Positions 9,144 to 18,302 of a stretch of DNA of 64,000 nucleotides are shown one piece after another. Location: positions 372,001 through 436,000 of the forward strand of contig NZ_JACIEJ010000003.1 of the NCBI RefSeq assembly GCF_014196795.1, written 5' to 3'. Made by a program: the position numbers and the translations under genes. The DNA is from Sagittula marina. Its GTDB lineage: Bacteria > Pseudomonadota > Alphaproteobacteria > Rhodobacterales > Rhodobacteraceae. The notes below the pieces were generated by a model. The model had not been told where the DNA came from. It did no database searches and saw nothing but the letters and a program-made list of their open reading frames with translations. Each line of letters starts with the position of its first letter. Within the stretch, counting starts at the first letter, position 1.

Positions 9144-10070
9144 ATGCATCGGCCCCTGCCCCCGTTGACCGCCCTGCGCGCGCTCGAGGCGTTGGACCGC
9201 CTGGGATCCGCAACCGAGGTCGCGGAAGAGATGAACCTGACGCAAAGCGCCGTATCTCGCCAGCTCAAGACCCTGGAGGAGCAGCTCGACGCGACTCTTT
9301 TCCTGAGGGATCGCAGGTCCTTACGGCTCACACCTCAGGCGGAAGCCTTTGCCCAGGTGGCGCGCGAGGCGCTCGACCGTCTGACCGAAGGGGCGCTGGC
9401 CTTGCGCCTCGATCCCGCCGCAGGATCGCTGCGGCTTGCAATACTGCCCAGTTTTGGGATGCATTGGCTGGTGCCGCGCCTACCGGAATTTGCCCGCGCC
9501 CATCCCGATGTGACAATCAACATGACCACACGGCTGAAACCATTTAACTTTGCCTCGGAACCATTTGATGCTGCAATACATTTTGGTACACGTCAGTGGT
9601 CGGGCACGCAGTCGCTTCCGCTGATGAACGAAGCGGTGCAACCTCTTGCAAGCCCCTTGCTCCTGCCCGAGCCCATCACGCCGGCCGCTCTGGCCAACAT
9701 GCCGCTGCTGCATATCCAAAGCCGCCCGCGCGCATGGAATCACTGGTTCGAAATCCAGGGGTTGCGGCCCGCACGCCTGCCGGGCACCAGTTTTGATCAG
9801 TTCCCGACGATCGCACAGGCCGCTGCACACGGTTTGGGCGTGGCTCTGCTGCCGGATTTCCTCAGTACCCAAGACCGGGCAGAACGCCGCCTGGTTCCGG
9901 CCACCACCCTGCCGTCGGTACATCTGGGACGCTATGATCTGGTCTGGCCAACGGACCGCGCGATGCCGCCCGCCTTGCGGCTGTTCCGCGACTGGTTGGC
10001 GCAGATTGTGGCATCCGATACCGAGGCCTCTTGCCCCTCGTCAAAATCGCAGCCAATAGGGCGCACATGA
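9144..10070 (+). CDS. LysR-family regulator, probable regulator of gcdH
   Basis: A 308-residue protein of the GcvA/GcdR subgroup. The winged helix is at residues 1-65 ([41 protein letters not shown]) and the effector domain at about 90-295. Divergent placement beside gcdH is the usual LysR arrangement, so control of gcdH is likely. Its stop overlaps the psuK start by ATGA, so it is also the first gene of a regulator-psuK-psuG transcript. GAGGA precedes the ATG at 9144. The 85-base gap holds both promoters and presumably the LysR site. Confidence 0.9.
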   Translation: MHRPLPPLTALRALEALDRLGSATEVAEEMNLTQSAVSRQLKTLEEQLDATLFLRDRRSLRLTPQAEAFAQVAREALDRLTEGALALRLDPAAGSLRLAILPSFGMHWLVPRLPEFARAHPDVTINMTTRLKPFNFASEPFDAAIHFGTRQWSGTQSLPLMNEAVQPLASPLLLPEPITPAALANMPLLHIQSRPRAWNHWFEIQGLRPARLPGTSFDQFPTIAQAAAHGLGVALLPDFLSTQDRAERRLVPATTLPSVHLGRYDLVWPTDRAMPPALRLFRDWLAQIVASDTEASCPSSKSQPIGRT

Positions 10071-10960
10071 CTGACAAGCCAGACATTCTCTGCATCGGCT
10101 CCGTCCTGTGGGACGTGATCGGACGTGCCACGTTGCATATGCAGCGCGGCTCGGATGTGCCTGGACGCATCACACGCCTGCCGGGCGGCGTGGCGCTGAA
10201 CATTGCCATGACGCTGGCCCGTTTTGGGCTGAAGCCTGCTTTGCTTTCCGCTGTGGGACGCGATTCCGAAGGAGATGAGCTGATCTCGGATTGCCGCGGA
10301 CTGGGCCTGAATACCGATTTTATCTATCGTTCCGATGACTTGCCGACAGATCGTTACATGGCCGTGGAAGGGGCGAATGGCCTGATCGCGGCCATTGCTG
10401 ATGCCCATTCGCTTGAGGCCGCAGGCTCCAAGATCCTGCATCCTCTGACTGACGGAACACTCGGCTCTGCCGATGCGCCTTTCGAGGGTCCCATCGCGCT
10501 CGACGGCAATCTGACGGAAAGCCTCCTGTCGGAAATTGCCGAACATCCCGGTTTTTCAGACGCGGATCTGCGCATCGCGCCCGCAAGCCCCGGCAAGGCC
10601 CTGCGCCTTGCCCCTTTCCTGCGCGCGGGACGTGGCACCCTGTATGTCAATCTAGAGGAAGCTGGGCTCCTCTGTCAGGCCCGCTTTGCGTCCGCGACCG
10701 ACGCGGCTCAGGCGTTGTTGGACCGTGGGGCCGCGCGCGCTGTGGTCACCAATGGCGGCGAGACGTGTGCCGATGCCGGTGCAAACGGTCTGATCCATGC
10801 CTGCCCGCCGAAGGTCCTTGTGACCCGGATCACCGGTGCGGGTGATACTTTCATGGCGGCGCATATCGCCGCTGAACGCGACGGGGCCACCGCAGAGGCC
10901 GCGCTGGAGCGCGCGCTGACCGCCGCCGCCGCCTATGTTTCCGGAGACATGCCGACATGA
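10067..10960 (+). CDS. psuK: PfkB-family sugar kinase, probable pseudouridine kinase
   Basis: A 297-residue ribokinase-fold enzyme. N-terminal CIGSVLWDVIGRA and PGGVALNIAMTLARFG bind the sugar, and the C-terminal ITGAGDTFMAAH (anion hole and catalytic Asp) is the PfkB signature 2. The partner gene psuG follows with an ATGA overlap, so the likely job is phosphorylation of pseudouridine to pseudouridine 5'-phosphate in RNA-nucleoside salvage. The start ATG 10067 overlaps the stop of the LysR gene; an upstream in-frame start at 10031 lacks support. No pseudouridine transporter (PsuT) is seen nearby. Confidence 0.88.
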   Translation: MTDKPDILCIGSVLWDVIGRATLHMQRGSDVPGRITRLPGGVALNIAMTLARFGLKPALLSAVGRDSEGDELISDCRGLGLNTDFIYRSDDLPTDRYMAVEGANGLIAAIADAHSLEAAGSKILHPLTDGTLGSADAPFEGPIALDGNLTESLLSEIAEHPGFSDADLRIAPASPGKALRLAPFLRAGRGTLYVNLEEAGLLCQARFASATDAAQALLDRGAARAVVTNGGETCADAGANGLIHACPPKVLVTRITGAGDTFMAAHIAAERDGATAEAALERALTAAAAYVSGDMPT

Positions 10961-11862
10961 TCAATCTATCCCCCGAAGTGCAAAAGGCCGTGGACGCCCA
11001 GCAACCTGTTGTGGCGCTGGAATCCACCATCATCACGCACGGGATGCCCTACCCGCAGAACGTCGAAACCGCCCGCCGCGTGGAAGCCGAGATCCGCGCC
11101 CACGGCGCCACCCCTGCCACCATCGCCATCCTGAATGGGCAGATCCACGTCGGCCTGACGGAAGAACAGCTCGAAACGCTGGCACAGTCGCGGCATGTGG
11201 CCAAGCTGTCGCGCGCCGATCTTGCCGCGTGCCTCGCGACTGGCGGCACCGGCGCGACAACTGTCTCCGCCACAATGATCTGCGCCGCGCGCGCCGGGGT
11301 GCAGGTGTTCGCCACTGGCGGCATCGGCGGCGTGCATCAAGGTGCCGAGAACAGCTTTGACATTTCCGCGGATCTGCAAGAGCTCGCCCAGACGCCTGTG
11401 ACCGTGGTTGCTGCCGGGGCCAAGGCGATCCTCGACCTGCCCAAGACCTGGGAAGTGCTGGAAACCCTCGGTGTGCCGGTCATCGCCTTCGGTCAGGACG
11501 AAATGCCCGCCTTCTGGTCGCGCGCCTCCGGTATCAAGGCCCCGCTGCGGATGGATACCGCCATCGATATCGCCCGCGCCCATCATCTGCGCGGCACGCT
11601 TGGGATTCCCGGCGGACAGCTTATCGCGAACCCGATCCCGAAAGAGGCCGAGATTCCGTCCAGCGTCATCGGGCCGATCATCGCGCAGGCGACGGCGGAT
11701 GCTTCCAAGCACGGCATTTCGGGCAAGAACGTCACCCCCTATCTGCTTCAGCGCATATTCGAGCTGACCGACGGCCGGTCGCTCGATGCCAATATCGAGC
11801 TGGTGCTGAACAATGCCCGTCTCGCAGCCGCGATTGCCCGCGAACTGCGCAGCTTGGCCTGA
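10957..11862 (+). CDS. psuG: Pseudouridine-5'-phosphate glycosidase
   Basis: A 301-residue enzyme that reversibly splits pseudouridine 5'-phosphate into uracil and ribose 5-phosphate. Family hallmarks are ALESTIITHGMPYPQN (19-33), GLTEEQLE, the catalytic Lys stretch (VAKLSRADL), TGGTGATTVSATM and IFATGGIGGVH-like VFATGGIGGVHQGAE with the metal-site residues. Length matches the family. It overlaps psuK by ATGA, giving the standard psuK-psuG pair. Confidence 0.95.
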   Translation: MINLSPEVQKAVDAQQPVVALESTIITHGMPYPQNVETARRVEAEIRAHGATPATIAILNGQIHVGLTEEQLETLAQSRHVAKLSRADLAACLATGGTGATTVSATMICAARAGVQVFATGGIGGVHQGAENSFDISADLQELAQTPVTVVAAGAKAILDLPKTWEVLETLGVPVIAFGQDEMPAFWSRASGIKAPLRMDTAIDIARAHHLRGTLGIPGGQLIANPIPKEAEIPSSVIGPIIAQATADASKHGISGKNVTPYLLQRIFELTDGRSLDANIELVLNNARLAAAIARELRSLA

Positions 11863-11968
11863 TAATTCATCAAATCCGCGCGGCCCCCATTGTGGCGCCG
11901 CGCGCCAGCGCATACTTTTGTCGCATCGCTTGCCCTGCCATGCTTCGCTGGCCCGTATCGGATTTACC

Positions 11969-12748
11969 ATGAACGCCCCTTTCGAGCCCGAGCCGAAGAA
12001 ACGCGGCACGCTTCTGACAAACCTTCGCAACTCTTTCCTGACCGGCATCGTCGTGATCGCCCCGGTTGGATTGACCGTTTGGCTGATCTGGACGGTGGTG
12101 GGATGGGTCGACAGCTTCGTCTGGCCTTTCGTGCCTGAGGTTTACCAACCCGCATCGCTTCTCAATCGTTGGCTGCTGGACGACAATGGAACGGCGCATT
12201 GGCCGTGGCTTTACAATTTACTGGCGAACGACCTCTCCGGACGGATCGAGGTCAACGTGCGCGGCCTTGGCGTCGTCGTGTTCCTGCTGTTCACCATGCT
12301 GGTGGGGTGGATCGCCAAGGGCATTATTGGCCGTTCCATGATCACCGTCGGTGAAAGGCTGGTGGAACGCACGCCCGTGGTGCGCTCGATCTATTCCGGG
12401 ATCAAACAGCTGGCCGAAACCATCTTTGCCCAGTCCGAACGCTCGTTTGAGACGGCTTGCCTGATCGAGTACCCGCGCAAGGGCATCTGGGCCATCGGCT
12501 TCATCTCCACCCAAGCCAAGGGCGAGATCAAGGCACGCGCGCCGAACATGTCCGGTCTCACTTCGGTCTTTGTGCCGACAACGCCCAACCCGACCTCGGG
12601 CTTTTTGCTGTTCTTTCCGAACGAGGACGTGATCGAACTGGACATGAGCATCGAGGATGCGGCCAAGCTCGTAATCTCTGCCGGTCTGGTCTACCCCAAC
12701 GGACAGGATGCCAAAGAGGCGGTTGAAGCCTGGGCACAGGCCTCCTGA
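11969..12748 (+). CDS. DUF502 inner-membrane protein
   Basis: A 259-residue protein of the DUF502 family. The N-terminus has two membrane segments (about 20-45, FLTGIVVIAPVGLTVWLIW, and 90-115, GVVVFLLFTMLVGWIAKGII), followed by the conserved IPVVRSIY-type stretch TPVVRSIYSGIKQLAETI and a soluble region with VFVPTTPNPTSGFLLFFP. The function of the family is unknown; relatives in plants are the LCV membrane proteins. ATG 11969 is chosen because homologues begin shortly before the RNSFLTG motif. It follows psuG by about 106 bases and may share its transcript. Confidence 0.85.
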   Translation: MNAPFEPEPKKRGTLLTNLRNSFLTGIVVIAPVGLTVWLIWTVVGWVDSFVWPFVPEVYQPASLLNRWLLDDNGTAHWPWLYNLLANDLSGRIEVNVRGLGVVVFLLFTMLVGWIAKGIIGRSMITVGERLVERTPVVRSIYSGIKQLAETIFAQSERSFETACLIEYPRKGIWAIGFISTQAKGEIKARAPNMSGLTSVFVPTTPNPTSGFLLFFPNEDVIELDMSIEDAAKLVISAGLVYPNGQDAKEAVEAWAQAS

Positions 12749-13215
12749 AGCAAGTGGCGCGATCGCCCACGCTCGCCATTCAGCAAGTGCTCTGTCGGGG
12801 CGCAATTCCCCTGCTCGTGTCTGACACGGCGGGCATCTGCTTCGTCTCACCACAGGAGATCGATCGCCGAAAGGTCTACCGTCATTTCGGTCAGCTTTGG
12901 GCCTGACTTTGGTGGGGCTCTGGTTTGAGATGCGCGCAGAACCTGCCCGCCCTCCTCAAGTCCGCTCCGGCCTCTATGCCATAATCCTGACGCTTGCCAC
13001 CCCTGACCCGGACGCCTGAACCGATCTTCGCGACTGATGCCGAGCCGAATATCGCCCCAGCCTGAGGCCTAGCGTGATGCAAGACAACGATGACCCGCCT
13101 CTGAAAAGCGCACCCTCGGCATCAAGGTCACTCTTTTCCATGCAACTCATTTGCGGCCAAAGCTTTGTCTGGTTAGGTGGACATCCTTCGCCAAGCCGAT
13201 TCTCCCGGAGATCAA
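12749..13215. other. Gap of 467 bases, no gene recognised
   Basis: A 50-codon frame starting with GTG at 12754 and ending at 12906 exists directly after the DUF502 gene, but its predicted peptide shows no motif or ribosome site I trust. The rest of the gap contains no tRNA, repeat or hairpin that stands out. The promoter of the transglutaminase-like gene must lie towards the right end. Confidence 0.35.
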
Positions 13216-13995
13216 ATGCAAATCCAGATCGACGTCGCCCTGCACTACCGCTTCGCCCGCGCCAACACGGTCTTTATCGCGATCGAGGCGGCAGAGACGG
13301 ATGGGCAAACCATCCTGTCGCAATGGATCGACATGCCGGGTGCGATCGTGAAACGGATCAAGGGTGACTCGGATGTGGGCGAACGTATCTGGGCACAGGT
13401 GCCGCAAGGCGACATGTGGCTTACCTACACGTCCACGATGAACGTCACCCGCACGCGGTCTGATCTGTCGACCCTCAACGCTGCGCCCCGCCACAACATC
13501 CCGGCAGAGGCCGCCCCCTACCTGCGCCCTTCGCGCTATTGCCAGTCCGACAAGTTCCTGTCTTTCGTGAACAAGCGCTTCGGATTTTGCTATGGTGGCG
13601 CAAGGGTCGCAGCCATCCGCGACTGGATCGAGCAGAACCTGTCTTATGTCCCAGGCGCGTCTGATGCTGACACCAACGTGCTGGAGACATTCGCCTCGCG
13701 CGAGGGGGTTTGCCGCGACTACGCACATCTGTTGTGCTCGATGGTCCGCGCGGCGGGCATCCCCGCCAGGATGGCTGCAGTCTACAGCCCTTTCGTCAAT
13801 CCGCCGGATTTCCACGCCGTGGCAGAGGTCTGGCTTGACGATGCATGGCATCTGGTGGACGGGACAGGTATGTGCCATGCCGACGACCTTGTGGTGATCG
13901 CCGTAGGCCGTGACGCCTACGACATCGCCTTCCTCGACTCCGAGGCCCCGGCGGAACTGATCAACCAAAGCGTTCGCGCCATCATCACGGGCTGA
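13216..13995 (+). CDS. Transglutaminase-like cysteine protease-fold protein
   Basis: A 259-residue protein with a beta-rich N-terminal region followed by a transglutaminase-like core. The catalytic triad can be read as Cys166 (EGVCRDYAHL), His200 (DFHAVAEVWL) and Asp215 (WHLVDGTG). Such proteins usually act as cysteine peptidases or amidases on peptides; no substrate can be named. The ATG at 13216 has GGAG six bases before it and is preferred over an in-frame ATG at 13177. The gene converges with the patatin-like gene, with the two stops adjoining. Confidence 0.85.
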   Translation: MQIQIDVALHYRFARANTVFIAIEAAETDGQTILSQWIDMPGAIVKRIKGDSDVGERIWAQVPQGDMWLTYTSTMNVTRTRSDLSTLNAAPRHNIPAEAAPYLRPSRYCQSDKFLSFVNKRFGFCYGGARVAAIRDWIEQNLSYVPGASDADTNVLETFASREGVCRDYAHLLCSMVRAAGIPARMAAVYSPFVNPPDFHAVAEVWLDDAWHLVDGTGMCHADDLVVIAVGRDAYDIAFLDSEAPAELINQSVRAIITG

Positions 13996-15030
13996 TCAGG
14001 CGAACATTTCTCGCAGATCGGTGGTCTGCCGCACCCCGATGTCGTCACGGTGCTCCGCCAGAAAGGCACCAGCAGCGCGCCGACCGGCGGCCTTCATCTG
14101 CGTCAGAAGCGACGGCACGGCCACGGCCTTTGTTGCCACGGACAACTCGTTCATCAGCGCGTCATCGGAAATCATATGCACCCGCACGTCCTTCATCTGA
14201 CCTGGCATCAACGTGCCGTCGTGCAAGAGACGCTGCACGAAATCAATCGCCCGCAGCTCTCGGAGCAATGACGCGTTAAAGCTGATCTCATTTATCCGGT
14301 TCTGAATTTCGGACGGCGTCACAGGCACCTTTTCCCGGACAAGCGGGTTGATGTTCACCACCATTATGTCGTCGGGCAGCGAAGGTTTGAAGAACGGGAA
14401 AAGCGCCGGATTGCCCGTGTAGCCGCCGTCCCAGAACGCTTCGACCACGCCAGTTTCAGGATCTTCCACCTCGACCGCCTGAAACATCGTCGGCAGGCAG
14501 GCAGAGGCCATGATCGCGCGTGTGTTGATACGATCGCCCTCGAAAACCCGGATCTTGCCGGTCCGTACCAGCGTGGCGCAGACAAAGAACTCCGGCCCCT
14601 GGTCGGCGCACACGTTGTTGAAATCCAACGCATTCACAATGTCTTCGAGCGGGTTGCGATACAGCGCCCCCCAGGAATAGGGCGACACTGACCGCGACAC
14701 GGCGTCGGACCACATATAGGCCCAGGAATACTCGATGCCTTTGGACACGAAGCCAGGGTCGGGCAGGAACGCCTGTGCCCAATCCGGCACGGCTGACATG
14801 TCCAGCGACCCGACTTTGTTCCACACTTGGTTCAAGGCGGCTCGGGCACCGTCGCGCCCGCCCTGCACCATGCCCGCCTTGAACGCCGCGCCGTTCAGCG
14901 CCCCCGCTGAGGCCCCCGAAATAGCGGCGACCTCGATCTCCTCGTCTTCCAGCAATCTGTCGAGCACACCCCAAGTATAGGCCCCATGCGCGCCGCCCCC
15001 TTGCAGAGCAAGGTTGATCCGCTTCGCCAT
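13996..15030 (-). CDS. Patatin-like phospholipase/hydrolase
   Basis: A 344-residue serine hydrolase of the patatin family. It shows the oxyanion loop GGGAHGAYTWG (11-21), nucleophile Ser41 in GASAG, and the dyad Asp201 in DGGYTGN. Patatins hydrolyse acyl esters. It lies 104 bases after the 3-hydroxybutyrate dehydrogenase gene on the same strand. That pairing suggests a link to polyhydroxybutyrate or fatty-acyl ester turnover, which is inference. No signal peptide is seen, so it is probably cytosolic. Confidence 0.85.
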   Translation of the reverse strand: MAKRINLALQGGGAHGAYTWGVLDRLLEDEEIEVAAISGASAGALNGAAFKAGMVQGGRDGARAALNQVWNKVGSLDMSAVPDWAQAFLPDPGFVSKGIEYSWAYMWSDAVSRSVSPYSWGALYRNPLEDIVNALDFNNVCADQGPEFFVCATLVRTGKIRVFEGDRINTRAIMASACLPTMFQAVEVEDPETGVVEAFWDGGYTGNPALFPFFKPSLPDDIMVVNINPLVREKVPVTPSEIQNRINEISFNASLLRELRAIDFVQRLLHDGTLMPGQMKDVRVHMISDDALMNELSVATKAVAVPSLLTQMKAAGRRAAGAFLAEHRDDIGVRQTTDLREMFA

Positions 15031-15134
15031 TCAATGGTCCTCTTCGTATGTCGTTCTTTGAAAATCAGGGACTAAACAAATAGCCGTGACGGGGCTGTGC
15101 CCCGCTGCCCGTCACGGCCCGTCTTATCAATGGA

Positions 15135-15908
15135 TCACAGTGCGGTCCAACCGCCATCAACAGAAATCGTCGTACCGGTGATCTGTTCCGCCGCGTCTGA
15201 GCACAAGAACACCGCCGTGCCGCCAATCTGCTCTGTGGTGGCAAATTCGCGCGACGGCTGACGTTCAAGGATGACCTTCTCGATCGCTTCCTCCTCCGTC
15301 ATGTTATATTTCTTGGCCGTATCGGGGATCTGCGCCTCAACCAGTGGTGTCTTCACGTAGCCGGGGCAAATCGCATTGCAGGTGATCGGCTCCTTTGCGG
15401 TTTCAAGCGCCGTCACCTTCGTCATCCCGACGATACCGTGCTTGGCCGCCACATAGGCCACCTTGTAGGGCGAGGCCGTCAGACCGTGGGCCGAGGCGAT
15501 GTTCACCACCCTGCCCCAGCCCGCCTTGCGCATCATGGGCAGTGCTGCGGCTGTGGTGTGAAACGCCGAGGACATGTTAATTGCAATGATCGCATCCCAT
15601 TTTTCCTGCGGGAACTCCTCAATGGGCGCGACGTGCTGAATGCCAGCGTTGTTCACAAGTATATCGCAGGCCCCGGCTTTTTCGATCAATGCGCGGCACT
15701 GATCGGGCTTCGACATATCTGCCTGTATGTACCGACAGGTCACACCGTGTTCGTCGGCAATGGATTTTGCCAGTGCGTGATCGTCCTCAGTATCGCTAAA
15801 GGAGTTGATGACGATATCCGCGCCAGCCTTGGCCATCTCATGTGCGACGCCCAGACCGATACCGGAATTGGACCCCGTGATGATCGCCGTTTTACCCTTG
15901 AGTGACAT
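15135..15908 (-). CDS. bdhA: 3-hydroxybutyrate dehydrogenase
   Basis: A 257-residue classical short-chain dehydrogenase that interconverts (R)-3-hydroxybutyrate and acetoacetate with NAD. Visible: cofactor motif TGSNSGIG (11-18), NNAG (86-89), catalytic Ser139, Tyr152 and Lys156 (AYVAAKHG). The subgroup signature after the active site, TCNAICPGYVKTPLVEAQIPDTAKK, is characteristic of BdhA. It starts at ATG 15908 and is followed on the same strand by the patatin-like gene. Confidence 0.93.
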   Translation of the reverse strand: MSLKGKTAIITGSNSGIGLGVAHEMAKAGADIVINSFSDTEDDHALAKSIADEHGVTCRYIQADMSKPDQCRALIEKAGACDILVNNAGIQHVAPIEEFPQEKWDAIIAINMSSAFHTTAAALPMMRKAGWGRVVNIASAHGLTASPYKVAYVAAKHGIVGMTKVTALETAKEPITCNAICPGYVKTPLVEAQIPDTAKKYNMTEEEAIEKVILERQPSREFATTEQIGGTAVFLCSDAAEQITGTTISVDGGWTAL

Positions 15909-16073
15909 GCTACGCTCCTATGCTGCTTTGCAGCGAAGGATAGCCGCCCGCGTGCCAAAAGAAAGGCCGGATCGCGGTTTCGTGCATGGAAACCGCCGCG
16001 CGTCTTGGGTATTGCAAGCTTCTGCCGATCCACCTTTGACGGTTCGGGCAAAGACGTGACATTCCACTTGTCG

Positions 16074-16205
16074 ATTGGACAAAAAAAGACCCCGGCCGAA
16101 GCCGGGGTTTAGTCATTGAGGCAGGTTTCATACAGGCAAGAAACCTATCGAGCAGTGACACCTTTATAAGCAATCTCCCGCAGGAGTCCAAGCTAAAAGT
16201 TTGAT
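16074..16205 (-). ncRNA. Candidate small RNA with UUCG-capped terminator
   Basis: On the minus strand the stretch ends in a strong intrinsic terminator: CCCCGGC-TTCG-GCCGGGG followed by TC and seven T (stem 16090-16107). Upstream in the same direction are two further hairpins, CTCC-TGC-GGGAG near 16177-16188 and GGTTTC/GAAACC near 16124-16145. No convincing protein frame precedes the terminator, and the next gene to the right is on the other strand. A stand-alone minus-strand transcript of about 110-130 nt is the simplest explanation. I do not recognise the family; it could also be a leader upstream of bdhA. Confidence 0.45.
16088..16107 (-). terminator. Intrinsic terminator with UUCG loop
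   Basis: A perfect 7-base GC stem with TTCG loop followed by a T run on the minus strand. No annotated minus-strand gene lies directly upstream of it, which points to an unannotated transcript. Confidence 0.8.
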
Positions 16206-16269
16206 AAGGCGTAAAAGCATCGGTACGTTACGGCCAAGAAAACAAGGGCAGATCGGGATTGTTTCTAAT

Positions 16270-18093
16270 ATGAACGCGAACATTTTCTCAAAGACGCGAC
16301 GCTGGTCCGTCAGCATTGCGGCGATTCTCGTTGCGGGAATCGCCAATGCTGAACCGCAGCATGGCATAGCTATGTATGGTGAACCGGAACTGCCACCGGA
16401 TTTTGTGTCTCTTCCCTATGCAAATGCCGATGCCCCCTTTGGCGGCAAAATCGTACTGGGTGAAGTGGGCAGTTTCGACAGCTTGAATCCGCACATTTTG
16501 AAAGGCACCGCACCGTGGCAGCTGCGCTTTCTGGCTTACGAAAGTTTGATGGGCCGCAGTTACGATGAGCCCTTCACGCTTTATGGTTTGCTAGCCGAAT
16601 CTATCGAGGTCGGCCCGAATCGAGAGTGGGCAGAGTTCACAATTCGCCCGGAGGCGAGGTTCTCCGATGGCTCCCCCGTAACGGTCGAGGACGTCATGTG
16701 GAGCTACGAGACGCTCGGCACCAAGGGCCACGGACGTTATCGTGGTCTGTGGCCCCAGATCGAAAGCATGGAGCAGACCGGCGAACGGTCAGTCCGGTTC
16801 ACTTTCAGCGAGGACAACAGAGAGCTGGCGATGATCGTCGGCATGCGGCCCATTCTGAAGAAAGCCCAGTGGGACGGGATCGATTTCGCAAATTCCGGAC
16901 TGGACGTGGTTCCAATCAGTTCTGCGCCTTACCTCATTTCCGACTATGAGCCTGGCCGATTCGTCGAACTGAGTCGTGACCCGAATTACTGGGGAAAAGA
17001 CATCCCTTTTCGCAAAGGAACAAACGTCCTCGATACGATTCGAATGGAATTCTTTGCTGATTCGACCGCGCATTTCGAAGCCTTCAAAGGCGGGCTCTTG
17101 AATTCGATTCGCGAGACGAATGTCGAAAAATGGCGCACCCAATATGATTTCCCCCGCGTGCAAAACGGCGAGGTGGTGAAGTCCGAGATCGGTCACGATC
17201 GGCCAACTGGGCTTTACGGATTCGTGATGAACACGCGCCGTCAGACCTTCGCAGATTGGCGCGTCCGCGAAGCCATGCTTTTGGCCTTCAACTTCGAGTA
17301 CATTAACGACGTGCAAACAGGCGGAAGTCAGCCGCGGGTAACGTCGTACTTCTCCAACTCCGTTCTGGAAAAACAGGACGGTCCGGCCGAAGGGCGTGTG
17401 CGTGAACTTCTGGAACCTTTCGCCGATGACCTTCTGCCCGGCGCACTCGAAGGCTACAGCTTGCCTGAAAGCGATGGCACCCCGCGCAACCGTGCCAACC
17501 TGTCAAAGGCGATGGATCTGCTCACAGCGGCAGGATGGACCGTCGATGCCGGCACTTTGGTCGACGGCGCCGGTCAGCCCTTCGAGTTCGAAATCCTGAT
17601 CCGCCAAGGGCAAAGCGACAACGCCGCAATCGCTGATATCTATGTCACCGCGCTGGAACGCCTCGGCATCGCCGCTACCGTGATCGAAGTCGATTCCGCC
17701 CAGTACGAGGACCGGATCGCAAATTATGATTACGATATGACGTATTATGAGCGCGGTGCCTCGCTCAGCCCCGGCAACGAGCAGAAGCTTTACTGGGGCG
17801 CAGACGGCGTCGAAACGCCGGGTTCACGGAACTACATGGGCATGAACTCCCCGGCTGCAGAGGCAATGATCGACACGATGTTAAACGCTGAAAGCCGCGA
17901 TGACTTTGTTGCTGCTGCCCGTGCTCTGGACCGCGTGCTCGCCTCCGGCCGGTATGTGATCCCGATTATGTACCGCTACGACAAGAGCCGTATCGCCCAC
18001 GCTAAGGAACTAAAGTATTCCGAGGATCTGCCAATCTACGGTGATTGGCTGGGATTTCAGCCTGACGTCTGGTGGTGGGACGAGACCGAGTAA
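16270..18093 (+). CDS. Extracellular solute-binding protein family 5 (YejA-like peptide type)
   Basis: A 607-residue periplasmic binding protein of the oligopeptide class. A signal peptide (SVSIAAILVAGIANA, cut before EPQHG) is followed by the family-5 core: GSFDSLNPH, EAREFSDGSPVT-type RFSDGSPVTVEDVMWSYE, and NTRRQTFADWRVREAMLLAFN. The order of motifs and length resemble YejA proteins that deliver peptides or microcin C to the YejBEF transporter. No permease or ATPase gene is next to it, so it is an orphan that must use a transporter encoded elsewhere. The ATG at 16270 is chosen because it opens directly onto the signal peptide. Confidence 0.85.
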   Translation: MNANIFSKTRRWSVSIAAILVAGIANAEPQHGIAMYGEPELPPDFVSLPYANADAPFGGKIVLGEVGSFDSLNPHILKGTAPWQLRFLAYESLMGRSYDEPFTLYGLLAESIEVGPNREWAEFTIRPEARFSDGSPVTVEDVMWSYETLGTKGHGRYRGLWPQIESMEQTGERSVRFTFSEDNRELAMIVGMRPILKKAQWDGIDFANSGLDVVPISSAPYLISDYEPGRFVELSRDPNYWGKDIPFRKGTNVLDTIRMEFFADSTAHFEAFKGGLLNSIRETNVEKWRTQYDFPRVQNGEVVKSEIGHDRPTGLYGFVMNTRRQTFADWRVREAMLLAFNFEYINDVQTGGSQPRVTSYFSNSVLEKQDGPAEGRVRELLEPFADDLLPGALEGYSLPESDGTPRNRANLSKAMDLLTAAGWTVDAGTLVDGAGQPFEFEILIRQGQSDNAAIADIYVTALERLGIAATVIEVDSAQYEDRIANYDYDMTYYERGASLSPGNEQKLYWGADGVETPGSRNYMGMNSPAAEAMIDTMLNAESRDDFVAAARALDRVLASGRYVIPIMYRYDKSRIAHAKELKYSEDLPIYGDWLGFQPDVWWWDETE

Positions 18094-18102
18094 TGACAAT
18101 CG

Positions 18103-18122
18103 GTGGGGCTGTGTCGCCCCAC
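18103..18122 (+). terminator. Hairpin after the binding-protein gene
   Basis: GTGGGGC / GCCCCAC, 7 bp, loop of 6, ten bases after the stop. It lacks a T run, so termination is uncertain. Confidence 0.4.
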
Positions 18123-18165
18123 TCAACCAAACCCGTGGCTAAAAAACTGAACATTGAGGCAGACA

Positions 18166-18279
18166 ATGAAGAAAATTCTGATCGTGATGATGGCCTTGGC
18201 GCTTGCATCCTGTGGCACCGTTGACGGCATCGGACAAGATATCTCCGCCGGGTCGAGGACGGTGCAGAGCTGGCTGTAA
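18166..18279 (+). CDS. Entericidin-like small lipoprotein
   Basis: A 37-codon gene with GAGG as ribosome site. The product MKKILIVMMALALASCGTV has a short lipoprotein signal peptide with lipobox LASC, then GTVDGIGQDISAGSRTVQ, which is the entericidin A/B pattern (Cys-x-T-V-x-G-x-GQDI). Entericidins are tiny membrane lipopeptides; in enterobacteria EcnA and EcnB act as an antidote/toxin pair and in general may be envelope-stress products. Only one copy is here, between an orphan binding protein and a response regulator. Confidence 0.82.
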   Translation: MKKILIVMMALALASCGTVDGIGQDISAGSRTVQSWL

Positions 18280-18302
18280 CGCTTGCACTTTTTTGGACGA
18301 AA

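Noticed and set aside
12754-12906. A 50-codon frame starting with GTG after the DUF502 gene
   Set aside because: No ribosome site, no recognisable motif, and no sign of conservation that can be judged here.
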